Shown: in pieces, positions 16,714 to 27,531 of the stretch
Layout of the letters: each line of letters opens with the position of its first letter
How positions within the stretch are numbered: position 1 is the stretch's first letter
Assembly: GCF_009834785.1 (NCBI RefSeq)
Contig: NZ_WUYX01000020.1
Location: 1-52,847, forward strand
DNA from: Natronorubrum halalkaliphilum
Lineage (GTDB): Archaea > Halobacteriota > Halobacteria > Halobacteriales > Natrialbaceae
Direction of reading: 5' to 3'
Length of the DNA stretch: 52,847 nt
Made by a program: the position numbers and the translations under genes
The notes under the pieces: generated by a model
Database searches by the model: none
What the model was told of the DNA's origin: nothing
Seen by the model: only the letters and a program-made list of their open reading frames with translations

Positions 16714-18015
16714 ATGGACCCCGGTTTCGACGGCGACCGAACGCACGGCGACGGTGTGGCGTACGCTCGCGAACGCGACGCTGACGATCCGCTCGCGAGG
16801 TTCCGAGACCGATTCGACGTGCCCGGCGAGATCTACCTGGACGGCAACTCGTTAGGGCCGATCTCGGACGCCGCCGAACGGTCGCTCGACCGGGCGGTCG
16901 AGGAGTGGCGAACGCTCGGCATCAAGGGGTGGACCGACGCGGAACGTCCCTGGTTCCGGTACGGCGAGTCGCTGGGCGAGGACCTCGCACCGCTGGTCGG
17001 TGCCGATCCCGACGAGGTGGTCGTCGCGAACTCGACCACGGTCAACATCCACACGCTCATCGGGACGTTTCTGGACGCGATGGAGGACCGCCCGCCGGGG
17101 ATTCTGGCCAACGAACTCGACTTCCCGACGGATCACTACGCGATCCGGGCGCAGTTGCGCCAGCGCGGGTACGACCCGGACGACCACTTCCACCTCGTCG
17201 AGAGCCGGGACGGCCGAACGATCGCCGAAGCGGACGTCATCGACGCGCTGGAGGAGCGCGAGATCGGTCTCGTATTCATGCCGTCGGTGCTCTACCGGAG
17301 CGGTCAGTTACTCGACGTCGAACGCATCGCCGAAGCGGCCCACGAACACGACGCTCTCGTCGGATTCGACCTCGCTCACTCGGTTGGCGTCGTGCCCCAC
17401 GACCTCTCGAGCCACGGCGTCGACTTCGCGGTCTGGTGTAGCTACAAGTACCTCAACGCCGGCCCCGGTGCGATCGCCGGCCTCTACGTCGACGAACGCC
17501 ACCACGGCAAGACGCCGGCGCTTTCGGGCTGGTGGGGCCACGAGAAGGAGACTCAGTTCGAACTCCGGGAGACGTACACCCCGGCCGACTCCGCCGGCGC
17601 GTGGCAGATCGGCACGGTACCGGTCATGAGCGCCGCACCCCTCGCCGGGGCGCTCGAGATCGTCCACGAGGCCGGCATCGAGACGATCCGGGCGAAGTCG
17701 CTCGCGCTGACCTCGTATCTCATCTCGCTGGTCGACGACAAACTCGCGGATCTGCAGTGTTCGGTCGCCACGCCGCGGACGCCGGAAGAGCGCGGCGGCC
17801 ACGTGGCCATCACTCATCCCGACGCCGAACGCGTCAGCAAAACGCTTCGCGACCGCGGTCTCGTGGTCGACTTCCGTCCGCCGAACGTCATCCGGGTCTG
17901 TCCGGCACCGTTGTACACCCGCTTCGAGGACGTCTGGGAGTTTGCGGAACAGCTACGGGAGATTCTCGCCGATCGCGAGTACGAGTCCGTCGAGACCGAC
18001 GACACGGTCAGTTAA
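16714..18015 (+). CDS. kynU: Kynureninase
   Basis: A 433-residue PLP enzyme of fold type I that cleaves kynurenine to anthranilate and alanine in tryptophan degradation. Family motifs seen are YLDGNSLGP near residues 45-53, ELDFPTDHYAIRAQL, and the PLP-lysine segment FAVWCSYKYLNAGPGAIAGL, in which K245 should form the Schiff base. The active-site DLAHSVGVVPHDL precedes it. No tryptophan dioxygenase or formamidase gene is adjacent. Its stop overlaps that of the convergent regulator gene by three bases. Confidence 0.93.
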   Translation: MDPGFDGDRTHGDGVAYARERDADDPLARFRDRFDVPGEIYLDGNSLGPISDAAERSLDRAVEEWRTLGIKGWTDAERPWFRYGESLGEDLAPLVGADPDEVVVANSTTVNIHTLIGTFLDAMEDRPPGILANELDFPTDHYAIRAQLRQRGYDPDDHFHLVESRDGRTIAEADVIDALEEREIGLVFMPSVLYRSGQLLDVERIAEAAHEHDALVGFDLAHSVGVVPHDLSSHGVDFAVWCSYKYLNAGPGAIAGLYVDERHHGKTPALSGWWGHEKETQFELRETYTPADSAGAWQIGTVPVMSAAPLAGALEIVHEAGIETIRAKSLALTSYLISLVDDKLADLQCSVATPRTPEERGGHVAITHPDAERVSKTLRDRGLVVDFRPPNVIRVCPAPLYTRFEDVWEFAEQLREILADREYESVETDDTVS

Positions 18016-19391
18016 TCGTCCGCCGGTACCGAGGCCGACGATTCGGTCGACTCATTCTCGAGCGACGCCTCGTCACCGCACAGCGTCGCCTCGACGCCGG
18101 GCGCGAGTTCGTTGCTGACCGACCGACCGTCTTTCTCGCGAACGACCAGGTTGTCGTCCTCGAGCGCCGAGAGGTGGTGGGAGACGGTGCTTGGATCGCG
18201 CTCGAGTTCGTCCGCGAGTCTGCCGTTCGGAGCCGACCCGAACGCTGCGAGCGCCTCCAGAACCTCGCGTTTGGCCGGCTCCTCGAGCGCGGCGTGAAGT
18301 TCCGCGTTCTCGAGTTCGGGGCCCGCTCCATCGGCCGCCGTTTCGCCGCCGGAATCGAGATAGTACCGACGCTTGCCGTTGATCTTGGTCCCCGCCACCA
18401 GATCCTCGTCCTCGAGCACGCGGACGTGGTGGCGGACTGTCGAGAGCGAGACGCCGCTTCGCTCGCTCACCTGCGACAGATAGCAGCCCGGATCGGCTTG
18501 GATCGTCTCGTAGACCGTTCGTCGGCGGTCGTTCTCGAGCGGATCGGAATCATCGTATCGACTGTACTTGAAGATCGGGACGAGTTCCCAGGGAAGGATC
18601 GAACCGGCACGCCGGAGGTACCGAAGGCCGGCGGGCCGAGTCTGGCCCAGCCAACTCGCCGCGAGACCGCTGCCGCTGGCACCGGATGCTCCAGCCCCAG
18701 CGCCGGCACCGGCACCAGCACCGCCACCCCCCGCTGCAGCCCCGGAAGCGGTGATCGCCCCCAGCAGGCCGACAAGCGCGGCGTCGATCGCTGTCGACGT
18801 CTCGGCGGACGCGGACGTATCGCCGTCACCCGTTGCCGTCTCGTTACCGCCCCCCTCGTCCGATCCGGCGGTCGAGACGTCGGCCGCCACCTCGAGCGCA
18901 GCGCCGTTCGCTTCGAGGTCGGCTCCGACCGTTCCGGGCAGCATCCGGATCGACTGAAGCGGCTCGAAAACGATGTCCTCGAGCGAAGCGACCGACTCAT
19001 TCGTCGTCGCGTCGACGGCGTCCGCGGCGTCAGTCGTCGATTCGGTCGCGTCCGTCGTTCCGTCGGTGGGTTCCTCGAGTTCGTCGCTGGGTTCGTCGGC
19101 CGTTTCCTCGAGTTCGTCGGTCCCGTTTTCGATATTGTCGGTCGTCTCGTTCGTCGCGTTCTCGAGGTCATCAGCGGTCTCGACCGTCGTTTCCACCGAC
19201 GAACTGACTTCGACCGACTCGTCGGGACTCGTCTCGAACGAGTCCGTGTCTTCCTCCGCGTCCGAATCTATCAGCACCGCTTCGCCGGCCGGCGTCGCCG
19301 CTGTCACGACGCCGGCCGCGCCGGCGCCGATGAGCAAGCCAGTGACGAGACAGACGAAAACGCGACTCGCGATCGACGAACGGGCACTCAT
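18012..19391 (-). CDS. Membrane-anchored double winged-HTH regulator
   Basis: A 459-residue protein with three parts. Residues 1-32 are a signal or membrane anchor (FVCLVTGLLIGAGAAGVVTA). Residues 33-205 are a low-complexity acidic S/T/D/E region, presumably outside the cell. A second hydrophobic Ala/Gly-rich segment follows (about 208-250). The C-terminal 190 residues hold two winged-HTH domains of ArsR/MarR type: CYLSQVSERSGVSLSTVRHH-VRVLEDEDLV, then GRLADELERDPSTVSHHLSA-LEDDNLVV. The topology suggests an external domain linked to a cytoplasmic DNA-binding part, so possibly a one-component membrane sensor. Its targets are unknown. It converges with kynU, and the upstream neighbour is divergent mutS. 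Confidence 0.8.
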   Translation of the reverse strand: MSARSSIASRVFVCLVTGLLIGAGAAGVVTAATPAGEAVLIDSDAEEDTDSFETSPDESVEVSSSVETTVETADDLENATNETTDNIENGTDELEETADEPSDELEEPTDGTTDATESTTDAADAVDATTNESVASLEDIVFEPLQSIRMLPGTVGADLEANGAALEVAADVSTAGSDEGGGNETATGDGDTSASAETSTAIDAALVGLLGAITASGAAAGGGGAGAGAGAGAGASGASGSGLAASWLGQTRPAGLRYLRRAGSILPWELVPIFKYSRYDDSDPLENDRRRTVYETIQADPGCYLSQVSERSGVSLSTVRHHVRVLEDEDLVAGTKINGKRRYYLDSGGETAADGAGPELENAELHAALEEPAKREVLEALAAFGSAPNGRLADELERDPSTVSHHLSALEDDNLVVREKDGRSVSNELAPGVEATLCGDEASLENESTESSASVPADD

Positions 19392-19532
19392 GGCACTTAC
19401 GTTCCTTTGCGACGGCGACCGTAATACGTGTTATCCGTGTCGTGACAGTCGCGCAATCGGAACTGTCGCCGAGTGCGACCGATCCAGGTCGATCCAGCAA
19501 GCTATTTCCGCGTTCGAAGCCGGATTGCGGGT

Positions 19533-22343
19533 ATGGATCCGGCGCTTGGCCCGCCCGAGGCGATGGCCGAGAAACGCGACGAGCTGACGCCCATGATGGC
19601 GCAGTACCACGACCTCTGTGCGCGATACGACGACGCGATCGTCCTCTTTCAGGTGGGCGACTTCTACGAAACTTTCTGTGGAGCCGCCGAACGCACCGCA
19701 CGACTGCTCGAGATCGCCCTGACCAGCCGCGAGGACAGCACCGGCGAGTACCCGATGGCCGGCATTCCGATCGACAACGCCGAATCGTACATCGAGACGT
19801 TGCTCGAGGCCGGCTACCGGGTCGCCGTTGCGGATCAGGTCGAAGAACCCGGGGAAACGCCCGGCGTCGTCGAGCGGGCGGTCACGCGCGTGATCACTCC
19901 CGGGACGCTCACGGAGGACGAACTGCTCGCGAGCGACGACAACAACTTCGTGGCGGCGGTGGCTCGCGAGGGTGGGAGCGATGCGGGAACTAAAACCAAA
20001 ACTACGACTCAACCCGCAACCGGAACCGAGACCGGCCGAGAACTCGCCCTCGCCCTCCTCGACGTCTCCACGGGCGATTTCCTCGCCACGAGTTCGACCT
20101 CGAGCGAGGCCATCGCGGACGAGGTGAGTCGGTTCGATCCCCCGGAGGCGGTCGTCGGCCCGAACGCCCCCGACGATCTCTTTCCAGGGGACTGTATGGT
20201 CACGCCGTTCGACGCGGCGGCGTTCGACCGCGACCGCGCCGGCGAGACGGTCTCGCGGTACTTCCGCAATCCCGACGCCTTGCTCGCCAGTGACGCCGAG
20301 ATTCGGGCCTGCGGCGCCTTGCTCTCCTACGCGGAGTACGTCCGCGGCGGGGACCACGAGGGCGAGCGCGATACGACGCTCGAGGGCGGTTCGGACGGCG
20401 ACGAAGAAGGAGCAGCCGACGACGCCGAGACCGACCCGAACGATAACCGCCTCGAGTACATCACCCACCTCACCCGCTACGATCCCCGTGAGTACCTCCT
20501 GCTCGACGCCGTCGCTCTGCGGAGCCTCGAACTGTTCGAGCCGCGAGCCGTCGACGCTCACGAGGCCGCGACGCTCGTCGGCGTCGTGGACGAGACGGCG
20601 TGTGCGCTGGGGGGGCGCAAACTCAGGGACTGGATTCGACGGCCGCTGCTCGAGCCGGCGCGGATCGAGGCTCGTCTCGACGCCGTCGAGGAACTGACGG
20701 CCGCGGTCCAGAACCGCGAGACGCTTCACGAACTGCTGCGAGACGTCTACGATCTGGAGCGGCTGATCGGCCGCATCTCTCGCGAGCGGGCGAACGCGCG
20801 CGATCTGCGCTCGCTTCGGGAGACGCTGGCCGTCGTTCCAGACATTCGAGACCAACTCGCCGACGCCGAGTGCAGCCGATTGCAGGACCTCCGCGAGAAT
20901 CTCGACCCGCTCGTCGACGTTCGCGAACTGATCGACGATGCCGTCGTAACCGACCCGCCGATCGAGATCACCGAGGGCGACATCATCGCGGCGGGGTACG
21001 ACGCGGATCTGGACGACCTTCGCGCGACCGCCCGCGACGGAAAACAGTGGATCGACGACCTCGAGGAGCGCGAACGCGAGCGCACCGGCGTCGACTCGCT
21101 GAAGGTCGGCTACAACTCGGTCCACGGCTACTACATCGAGGTGACGAACCCGAATCTAGACGCGGTTCCGGAGAACTACGAGCGTCGGCAGACGCTCAAA
21201 AACTCCGAACGGTTCGTCACGCCGGCACTCAAGGAGCGCGAGGACGAGATCGTCGGTGCCGAGGAACGGGCCGACGACCGCGAGTACGAACTCTTCTGTG
21301 ACGTTCGCCGGGAGATCGCCGCGGAGGTCGAACGAGTACAGGACCTGGCCGAGGCACTCGCGACCCTCGACGCGCTCGTCTCGCTGGCGACCGTCGCCGC
21401 ACAGTACGATTACTGTCGGCCCGAGATCGTCGACCCCGAGGGCCAAGACGGCCTCGAGATCGATATCGAGGGGGGCCGCCACCCCGTCGTCGAGCGGACT
21501 CAGGAGTCGTTCGTTCCCAACGACGCCCGGTTCACGAATGATCAGCGGCTGGCGGTCATTACGGGCCCCAACATGTCGGGGAAGTCGACGTACATGCGGC
21601 AGGTGGCCCAGATCGTCCTGCTGGCTCAGGTCGGGAGCTTCGTTCCCGCTAGATCGGCCCGGTTGACGCCCGCCGATCGGATCTTCACCCGCGTCGGCGC
21701 GAGCGACGACATCGCCGGCGGCCGCTCGACGTTCATGGTCGAGATGGACGAACTCGCAACCATCCTTCGCGAGGCCGACGACCGCTCGCTGGTGCTCCTC
21801 GACGAGGTCGGTCGCGGCACCTCGACCGCGGACGGCCTCGCCATCGCGCAGGCGATCACCGAGCACGTCCACGACGCGGTCGGCGCGACGACGCTCTTCG
21901 CGACGCACCACCACCCGCTCACTGAACTGGCCGACGACCTCGAGACCGCCTTCACGCTCCACTTCGAGGTCGAGCAGGTCGACGGTGAGGTCGTCTTTCA
22001 CCACGAGATCGCTCCGGGTGCGGCGACGGGCTCCTACGGCGTCGAAGTTGCCACGGCCGCGGGGGTTCCCGAGGACGTCGTCGATCGTTCGAGGGAGCTG
22101 GTCGCGGAGGCGGACGACGACCCGGAACCGACTGTCGGCGGAGAGACCGGCGAACACGAGGCCGGATCGGGTGCTCGAGCCGGCGAAACTGACGACCCGG
22201 GGGCCGCGGCGACGGCCACTGCCGACGGTGGGGACGTCCCCACCGACGTCGCCGCCGAACTCCGAGCGCTCGATCTCGGCCACCTTACGCCCGTCGAGGC
22301 GCTGACGGAACTCGATCGACTGAAGCGGCTGCTCGAGGAGTAG
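19533..22343 (+). CDS. mutS: DNA mismatch repair protein MutS
   Basis: A 936-residue MutS. The mismatch-binding Phe-x-Glu is F44-Y45-E46 in [10 protein letters not shown]. The ATPase has Walker [16 protein letters not shown] (K684), Walker [21 protein letters not shown], and the [13 protein letters not shown] segment. Two acidic insertions (around 285-310 and near the C-terminus at 870-905) make it longer than bacterial MutS, as in other haloarchaea. The ATG at 19533 gives a normal start; an in-frame start at 19473 would add 20 unlike residues. mutL, often next to mutS in haloarchaea, is not in the window; nucS lies next door in convergent orientation. Confidence 0.96.
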   Translation: MDPALGPPEAMAEKRDELTPMMAQYHDLCARYDDAIVLFQVGDFYETFCGAAERTARLLEIALTSREDSTGEYPMAGIPIDNAESYIETLLEAGYRVAVADQVEEPGETPGVVERAVTRVITPGTLTEDELLASDDNNFVAAVAREGGSDAGTKTKTTTQPATGTETGRELALALLDVSTGDFLATSSTSSEAIADEVSRFDPPEAVVGPNAPDDLFPGDCMVTPFDAAAFDRDRAGETVSRYFRNPDALLASDAEIRACGALLSYAEYVRGGDHEGERDTTLEGGSDGDEEGAADDAETDPNDNRLEYITHLTRYDPREYLLLDAVALRSLELFEPRAVDAHEAATLVGVVDETACALGGRKLRDWIRRPLLEPARIEARLDAVEELTAAVQNRETLHELLRDVYDLERLIGRISRERANARDLRSLRETLAVVPDIRDQLADAECSRLQDLRENLDPLVDVRELIDDAVVTDPPIEITEGDIIAAGYDADLDDLRATARDGKQWIDDLEERERERTGVDSLKVGYNSVHGYYIEVTNPNLDAVPENYERRQTLKNSERFVTPALKEREDEIVGAEERADDREYELFCDVRREIAAEVERVQDLAEALATLDALVSLATVAAQYDYCRPEIVDPEGQDGLEIDIEGGRHPVVERTQESFVPNDARFTNDQRLAVITGPNMSGKSTYMRQVAQIVLLAQVGSFVPARSARLTPADRIFTRVGASDDIAGGRSTFMVEMDELATILREADDRSLVLLDEVGRGTSTADGLAIAQAITEHVHDAVGATTLFATHHHPLTELADDLETAFTLHFEVEQVDGEVVFHHEIAPGAATGSYGVEVATAAGVPEDVVDRSRELVAEADDDPEPTVGGETGEHEAGSGARAGETDDPGAAATATADGGDVPTDVAAELRALDLGHLTPVEALTELDRLKRLLEE

Positions 22344-22350
22344 GACCGAC

Positions 22351-22436
22351 TGATACGGACTGCTATACGTCGGTATCGGAACGACTGCGGGCAGTCTTGC
22401 GATCGCTCCGGCACACCGTTACGCCAGCCCGTACGA
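22351..22436. mobile_element. Degenerate palindromic element, copy F
   Basis: An 86-base sequence beginning TGATACGGACTGCT and ending GCCCGTACGA. The length and both ends match the other copies, but the inner stem has decayed. The flanking trinucleotides are TGA and CGA (one mismatch). It starts 7 bases after the mutS stop, in the space between convergent mutS and nucS. Confidence 0.6.
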
Positions 22437-22572
22437 AACAATACCCAGGACGCGACTGCGGGTGCGCGCTCGAGTCGGCTGTGCCATACCCGTTATTCGC
22501 TCCCATCTACATTCGATCGACCACTCTCCAGACGTCAACTCCTCGCTCCTCGCCCTTCTCACCCCTCGTTCC

Positions 22573-23385
22573 TCACTCGCCCGTCGGCTCGAGCGAAACG
22601 AACTCGAGACCGTGATCGACCAGCAGTCGATCGGCGCGGCCGGTCACTGACGGGGCGACCAGAATCCCGCGGACATCGGCGTCGGCGTGGAGGTCGCGCT
22701 CCAAGGCGTCGACGTACCGCCGAAGCTGACTCACCGCGTCCGGTCCGACGCGGCGGCGCTTGAGTTCGACGACGACCGTTCGGTTCGCGGCGTCCGTGCC
22801 GTATATGTCGACCGCGCCGGCGGAGGTCTCGCGTTCCGTCGCGAGCGGGGTGAAGCCGGCCTCGAGGAGCGCGGGTTCCTCGAGAATCCGCTGTCGGAGG
22901 TCCTCCTCGGTTCCGGAGAGGGTGAGTTCGTTCTCGTCGGTGCCGGAGAACGTCGAGACCTGCAGCACGCGCTGAAATCGGACGCGCAGACGTTCTTCGG
23001 GCGTCGACCGAACGCTCTCGAGGACGAGTGCGTCTGCGTTTGCGTCCCTATCCGAATCCACATCCGTGTCATCATCCGTCTCCGACCCCTTCGCACGGTC
23101 GCAGTAAACCTCGTGCTCGCAGCCCGGCGGCTGCCAGTTGACCGGCTGCTGGCCCTCGTCGGTGTGGACCAGCGCCGCGCCGTCGGGTTTGAGCATGACG
23201 TGGCGATCGCCCGCCTCGATCGTGCTCGAGGCTCGCCCCTCGTAGTCGACGGTACAGCGGCCGAAAACGGTCACGAGCGCCTCGCGCTCGATGCCGTCGG
23301 CGATGGCCTCGCAGGCGTCCTCGAGTCCCGGCTGCTCGAGGGTCACCGCCTGTGCGGACGCGGCCGTCGGTGTTCCGGACGTCAC
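22573..23385 (-). CDS. nucS: Endonuclease NucS (EndoMS)
   Basis: A 270-residue NucS. The N-terminal DNA-binding half contains LVTVFGRCTVDYEGRASSTI and VMLKPDGAALVHTDEGQQPV-NWQPPG. The C-terminal PD-(D/E)xK nuclease has AGAVDIYGTDAANRTVVVEL-KRRRVGPDAVSQLRRYVDAL, giving the D, E and K catalytic residues. The family cuts both strands at mismatches in archaea and actinobacteria. An acidic linker (about 130-150) joins the halves. The GTG at 23385 is chosen because ATAAAA on the plus strand (TTTTAT on the coding strand) lies 25-30 bases upstream, fitting a leaderless message; a longer frame from 23481 would contain that promoter. Confidence 0.93.
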   Translation of the reverse strand: MTSGTPTAASAQAVTLEQPGLEDACEAIADGIEREALVTVFGRCTVDYEGRASSTIEAGDRHVMLKPDGAALVHTDEGQQPVNWQPPGCEHEVYCDRAKGSETDDDTDVDSDRDANADALVLESVRSTPEERLRVRFQRVLQVSTFSGTDENELTLSGTEEDLRQRILEEPALLEAGFTPLATERETSAGAVDIYGTDAANRTVVVELKRRRVGPDAVSQLRRYVDALERDLHADADVRGILVAPSVTGRADRLLVDHGLEFVSLEPTGE

Positions 23386-23409
23386 TGGGACGACGTACTC
23401 TGCGGGCGG

Positions 23410-23415
23410 ATAAAA
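23410..23415 (-). promoter_or_regulatory. TATA-like box of nucS
   Basis: The coding-strand sequence TTTTAT sits 25-30 bases upstream of the GTG at 23385, the archaeal spacing for transcription starting at the start codon. It decides the nucS start. Confidence 0.6.
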
Positions 23416-23517
23416 GGGGCCCGGACGACGATCGGGAGCGACCGAAACGGGCCGATCCGGACTGGCACAACAGGTCAACAACGCTTTTCACGCTCCGACC
23501 CCGCGTTCGAACACGAA

Positions 23518-24090
<573 letters not shown>

Positions 24091-24140
24091 CCAATCGGGA
24101 GCGCCGTCCGCCGCGAACCCCGTTCTACGATCGTCCCTTC

Positions 24141-24226
24141 TCATACGGATTGCTGTAACTATGTACCGCCGATCACCGACCCCGTCCCTGGTGATCGGCG
24201 GTAATTGACTACAGGAAACCGTATCA
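24141..24226. mobile_element. Palindromic element, copy A (type I stem, inverted loop)
   Basis: An 86-base palindrome with outer arms ATACGGATTGCTGTA and TACAGGAAACCGTAT, an inner stem CCGCCGATCACC/GGTGATCGGCGG, and the loop GACCCCGTCCCT. TCA lies at both ends as a direct repeat. The outer arms run in the same orientation as copy C, but the loop is the exact reverse complement of the loop in C. Confidence 0.85.
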
Positions 24227-24256
24227 GTTGGCACTGATACACGCTCTTCGATCTTC

Positions 24257-24739
24257 TCACTCGACGCCGAACGGACTCTCGCGCTCGGTCCAGTTCCAGC
24301 CCGGAATTCGTTCCTGGAAGCCGGCCGCGAGTGCTGCCTCGCAGTCGTCGACGCCCGCGTTTTCGCCGGCGTCACCGTGGGCCTGCAGATCGGCGTAGTG
24401 AAACGTCGCCTCGCCGAGCGTCCGCAGCGGCTGGGTGCCGCTGATCGTCGCCGCAAGCTCGCGGCCGAGGATTTCGTCGACGACGAAGCCGGGATAATCG
24501 CCCTCGACGTCGAGGTCGCGGAGGATCGCGACCAGAGCTGCGACGTTGACCGCCAGATCGCCGTCGGCGAAGACGGCGTCGACCGCGTCGAGGTACTGGG
24601 CTTCGGTTACGTGATCGACCTCCGTTTCGAAGACGTCGCCGAGATCGTCGCGCACGCCGTTGATGATCGGAACCACGGTGGCTGCGCGGTCGGCAACCCA
24701 ATTTCGCTCCGTCACGACCCGCTCTGGAGTCAGTTCCAT
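24257..24739 (-). CDS. Conserved hypothetical protein, 160 residues
   Basis: An acidic, mostly helical protein beginning MELTPERVVTERNWVADRAA, with no signal peptide or metal-binding motif. I do not recognise a family. The ATG at 24739 has TATATAAG on its strand about 41 bases upstream (plus coordinates about 24780-24787), consistent with a short leader. It is divergent from the aCPSF1 gene and lies 30 bases from palindromic element A at its 3' side. Composition and codon use look like neighbouring genes, so it is probably real. Confidence 0.75.
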   Translation of the reverse strand: MELTPERVVTERNWVADRAATVVPIINGVRDDLGDVFETEVDHVTEAQYLDAVDAVFADGDLAVNVAALVAILRDLDVEGDYPGFVVDEILGRELAATISGTQPLRTLGEATFHYADLQAHGDAGENAGVDDCEAALAAGFQERIPGWNWTERESPFGVE

Positions 24740-25076
24740 ACCCCGAGTTCGTGCCGAACGGCCCTGGGTTTTGCGAAGGCTTATATACGACGCAAAGAAT
24801 AGCGTCGGATAAGCGGGTTCTCCCTGGAATCTTCCCGCACGAACCAGGACACCGACCTGGGAGCGTGTGCGTTACAGCACTGTACAACGCGATGATCCGG
24901 GATACTGGACCGAATACGACCGACGTTGTGTTACGAACCCAGCGTCTGTTCACCTCGAGATTGGCACGTGGCGACCGTCGCCGTCCCGACCTCGAAGCCC
25001 AGTTCCTGGCCGTTTGCAGCCGGCTGGATACCTTCGCTCCCCGGCGGCGAGTTCACGCAAGCCAAATTGGCGACCT
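24740..25076. promoter_or_regulatory. Divergent promoter region, long leader before aCPSF1
   Basis: 337 bases with no convincing gene. It contains CTTATATACG at about 24779-24788, which can be read as a TATA box on either strand. If it serves aCPSF1, that mRNA has a leader of more than 260 bases. Open frames running through it lack recognisable protein features. Confidence 0.4.
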
Positions 25077-27011
25077 ATGAGTACTGTAGAGCAGCAACTC
25101 GACGACTTGAAAGCACAGATCACGAGCGAGTTACCGAGCGATATCTCGGTCTCCTCGGTGAAATACGAAGGCCCGGAGCTGGTGGTCTACACGCGCGATC
25201 CGAAGGAGTTCGCCCAACAGGGTGACCTCATCCGGAAGCTCGCGAGCAAACTCCGGAAGCGGATCACCGTCCGTCCCGACCCGAGCGTCCTCTCGCGGCC
25301 CGAAGAGGCCCGCGAGCAGATCATGAACGTCATCCCCGAAGAAGCGGGGGTCACGGATCTGGACTTCCACGCCGACACCGGCGAGGTCGTTATCGAAGCC
25401 CAGAAACCCGGCATGGTTATCGGCCGCCACGGATCGACGCTCCGCGAGATCACCAAGAACGTCGGCTGGACGCCGGAAGTCGTCCGCACGCCGCCGATCG
25501 AGTCCTCGACGGTCTCGAACGTCCGGAGCTTCCTCAAACAGGAACGCGACGAGCGACGGGACATCCTGGAGAAGGTCGGTCGACAGATCCACCGCGAGGA
25601 GATGTCCGACGACGAGTACGTCCGCATTACGACCCTCGGCTGCTGTCGCGAGGTCGGACGCGCGTCCTTTATCCTCTCGACGCCCGAAACGCGCATCCTC
25701 ATCGACTGCGGCGACAAGCCCGGCGCGGAGGGAGAGGTGCCGTACCTCCACGCGCCCGAAGCCCTCGGCGCGGGTCCGCAGACGATCGACGCGGTCGTCC
25801 TCACCCACGCCCACCTCGACCACTCCGCACTGATCCCGCTCCTGTTCAAGTACGGCTACGACGGTCCGATTTACTGCACCGAACCGACTCGAGACCTGAT
25901 GGGACTGCTCACGCTCGACTACCTCGACGTCGCCGCCAAGGAAGGGCGCGCGCCGCCGTACGAAAGCGAGCAGGTCCGCGAAGCGATCAAACATTGCATT
26001 CCCCTCGAGTACGGCGACGTCACGGATATCGCGCCCGACGTCAAACTCACCTTCCACAACGCGGGTCACATCCTCGGCTCGGCCGTGAGCCACTTCCACA
26101 TCGGTGACGGCCTCTACAACGTCTGCTTCTCCGGTGACATTCACTACGACGACACCCGCCTGTTCAACGGCGCGGTTAACGACTTCCCGCGGGTCGAAAC
26201 GCTCGTTCTCGAGTCGACCTACGGCGGTCGCAACGACTACCAGACCGATCAGGAAGACTCCGAACGGAACCTGAAGAAGGTCATTCAGGACACCTACGAT
26301 CGAGGCGGAAAGGTAGTCATTCCTGCCTTCGCAGTCGGGCGATCACAGGAGATCATGCTCGTCCTAGAGGAGGCGATGCGCAGCGGCGACATCCCCGAGA
26401 TGCCGGTGCACTTAGACGGGATGATCTGGGAGGCGACCGCGATCCACACGACCTATCCCGAATACCTTCGAGACGACCTTCGCGACCGGATTTTCCACGA
26501 CAACGAGAACCCGTTCCTCGCCGAGGAGTTCAACCACATCGACGGCGGCGAGGAGGAACGACAGGACGTCGCCGACGGCGACCCCTGTATTATCCTTTCG
26601 ACCTCGGGTATGGTTACCGGCGGACCGATCATGTCCTGGCTCTCCCACATCGGCCCCGATCCGGACTCGACGCTGATGTTCGTCGGCTACCAGGCTCAGG
26701 GAACCCTCGGCCGACGCATCCAGAACGGCTGGGACGAAATTCCGACCAGCGAGGTCGGCGCCATGGGCAACGGCGGCGGCCGCGGCACCCTCTCGCTGAA
26801 TATGAACGTCGAAACCGTCGACGGCTTCTCCGGCCACGCCGACCGCGCCGGCCTCGAGAACTTCGTCAAAACGATGAACCCCCGACCCGAGAAGGTTCTC
26901 TGTGTCCACGGCGACGAACGCTCGACCCAGGACCTCTCGAGCGCACTGTACCACGATTACGACATGCGGACGTTCGCGCCGAAGAACCTCGAGACCTTCC
27001 GGTTCCTCTAA
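25077..27011 (+). CDS. Archaeal CPSF1-type ribonuclease aCPSF1/FttA
   Basis: A 644-residue beta-CASP ribonuclease. In archaea this family (aCPSF1, also called FttA) cuts nascent RNA and terminates transcription. The N-terminal 165 residues carry KH-type RNA-binding modules, with PGMVIGRHGSTLREI visible. The metallo-beta-lactamase core has THAHLDHS (H244, H246, D248, H249), SGDIHYDDTR and the beta-CASP motifs ILSTSGMVTGGP and DGFSGHADR, with a final histidine in LCVHGDE. All catalytic ligands are present. The ATG at 25077 gives the family start MSTVEQQLDDLKAQI. It is an essential housekeeping gene, not part of an operon here. Confidence 0.95.
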   Translation: MSTVEQQLDDLKAQITSELPSDISVSSVKYEGPELVVYTRDPKEFAQQGDLIRKLASKLRKRITVRPDPSVLSRPEEAREQIMNVIPEEAGVTDLDFHADTGEVVIEAQKPGMVIGRHGSTLREITKNVGWTPEVVRTPPIESSTVSNVRSFLKQERDERRDILEKVGRQIHREEMSDDEYVRITTLGCCREVGRASFILSTPETRILIDCGDKPGAEGEVPYLHAPEALGAGPQTIDAVVLTHAHLDHSALIPLLFKYGYDGPIYCTEPTRDLMGLLTLDYLDVAAKEGRAPPYESEQVREAIKHCIPLEYGDVTDIAPDVKLTFHNAGHILGSAVSHFHIGDGLYNVCFSGDIHYDDTRLFNGAVNDFPRVETLVLESTYGGRNDYQTDQEDSERNLKKVIQDTYDRGGKVVIPAFAVGRSQEIMLVLEEAMRSGDIPEMPVHLDGMIWEATAIHTTYPEYLRDDLRDRIFHDNENPFLAEEFNHIDGGEEERQDVADGDPCIILSTSGMVTGGPIMSWLSHIGPDPDSTLMFVGYQAQGTLGRRIQNGWDEIPTSEVGAMGNGGGRGTLSLNMNVETVDGFSGHADRAGLENFVKTMNPRPEKVLCVHGDERSTQDLSSALYHDYDMRTFAPKNLETFRFL

Positions 27012-27531
27012 CGTCCGTCGGGCTTGTTTCGGTAGTTTCGATAGCGTTGGTGACGTCGATAGCGTACTGACACGCCACGAACGCACTCGCTAAAACGCAG
27101 CGGAAACTCTAGCAGTAGATCGTAGCGCGATTTCGTTATTTAGTCTCGGACCTGAAACTGAAACAGGCGATTCGGTAACTGCGTGTGCACAACGAACTTT
27201 TTCCGTGTCGGATTCGCTTCGCTCATCCTCGCGCAGAAACTTCGATGAAAAAGGCCGACTGCTCGGCCTTTGGCCTCGCGTCGGTGAACCGAACTCGCTT
27301 CACTCGTTCGGATGCTACAGCGGTAACGCCTCCGCTTATACTGAGCCCGATTTTCACAACCCGCACTGAACAAAGAAGTCGTATACCAACTACTGCTAGA
27401 TATCTTCGTCCGACTTTTCCGCCTCGAGCGGTTCCGTCGGCAGGGATGGACGGTGATAATATCCGACTGTGTCTCACGTCCGAGGCGCACGAGTATCCGC
27501 GATTCGAACGCCAGTGTGCGGTGATCGCTGC
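27012..27531. other. Intergenic region with a perfect hairpin
   Basis: 520 bases without a supported gene. AAAGGCCGA-CTGC-TCGGCCTTT (27250-27271) is a perfect 9-base stem with a 4-base loop and T/A-rich ends. It could act as a terminator-like or RNA-stabilising structure in either direction. A plus-strand frame of 116 codons (27185-27535) has an unusual composition and is judged spurious. Confidence 0.45.
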
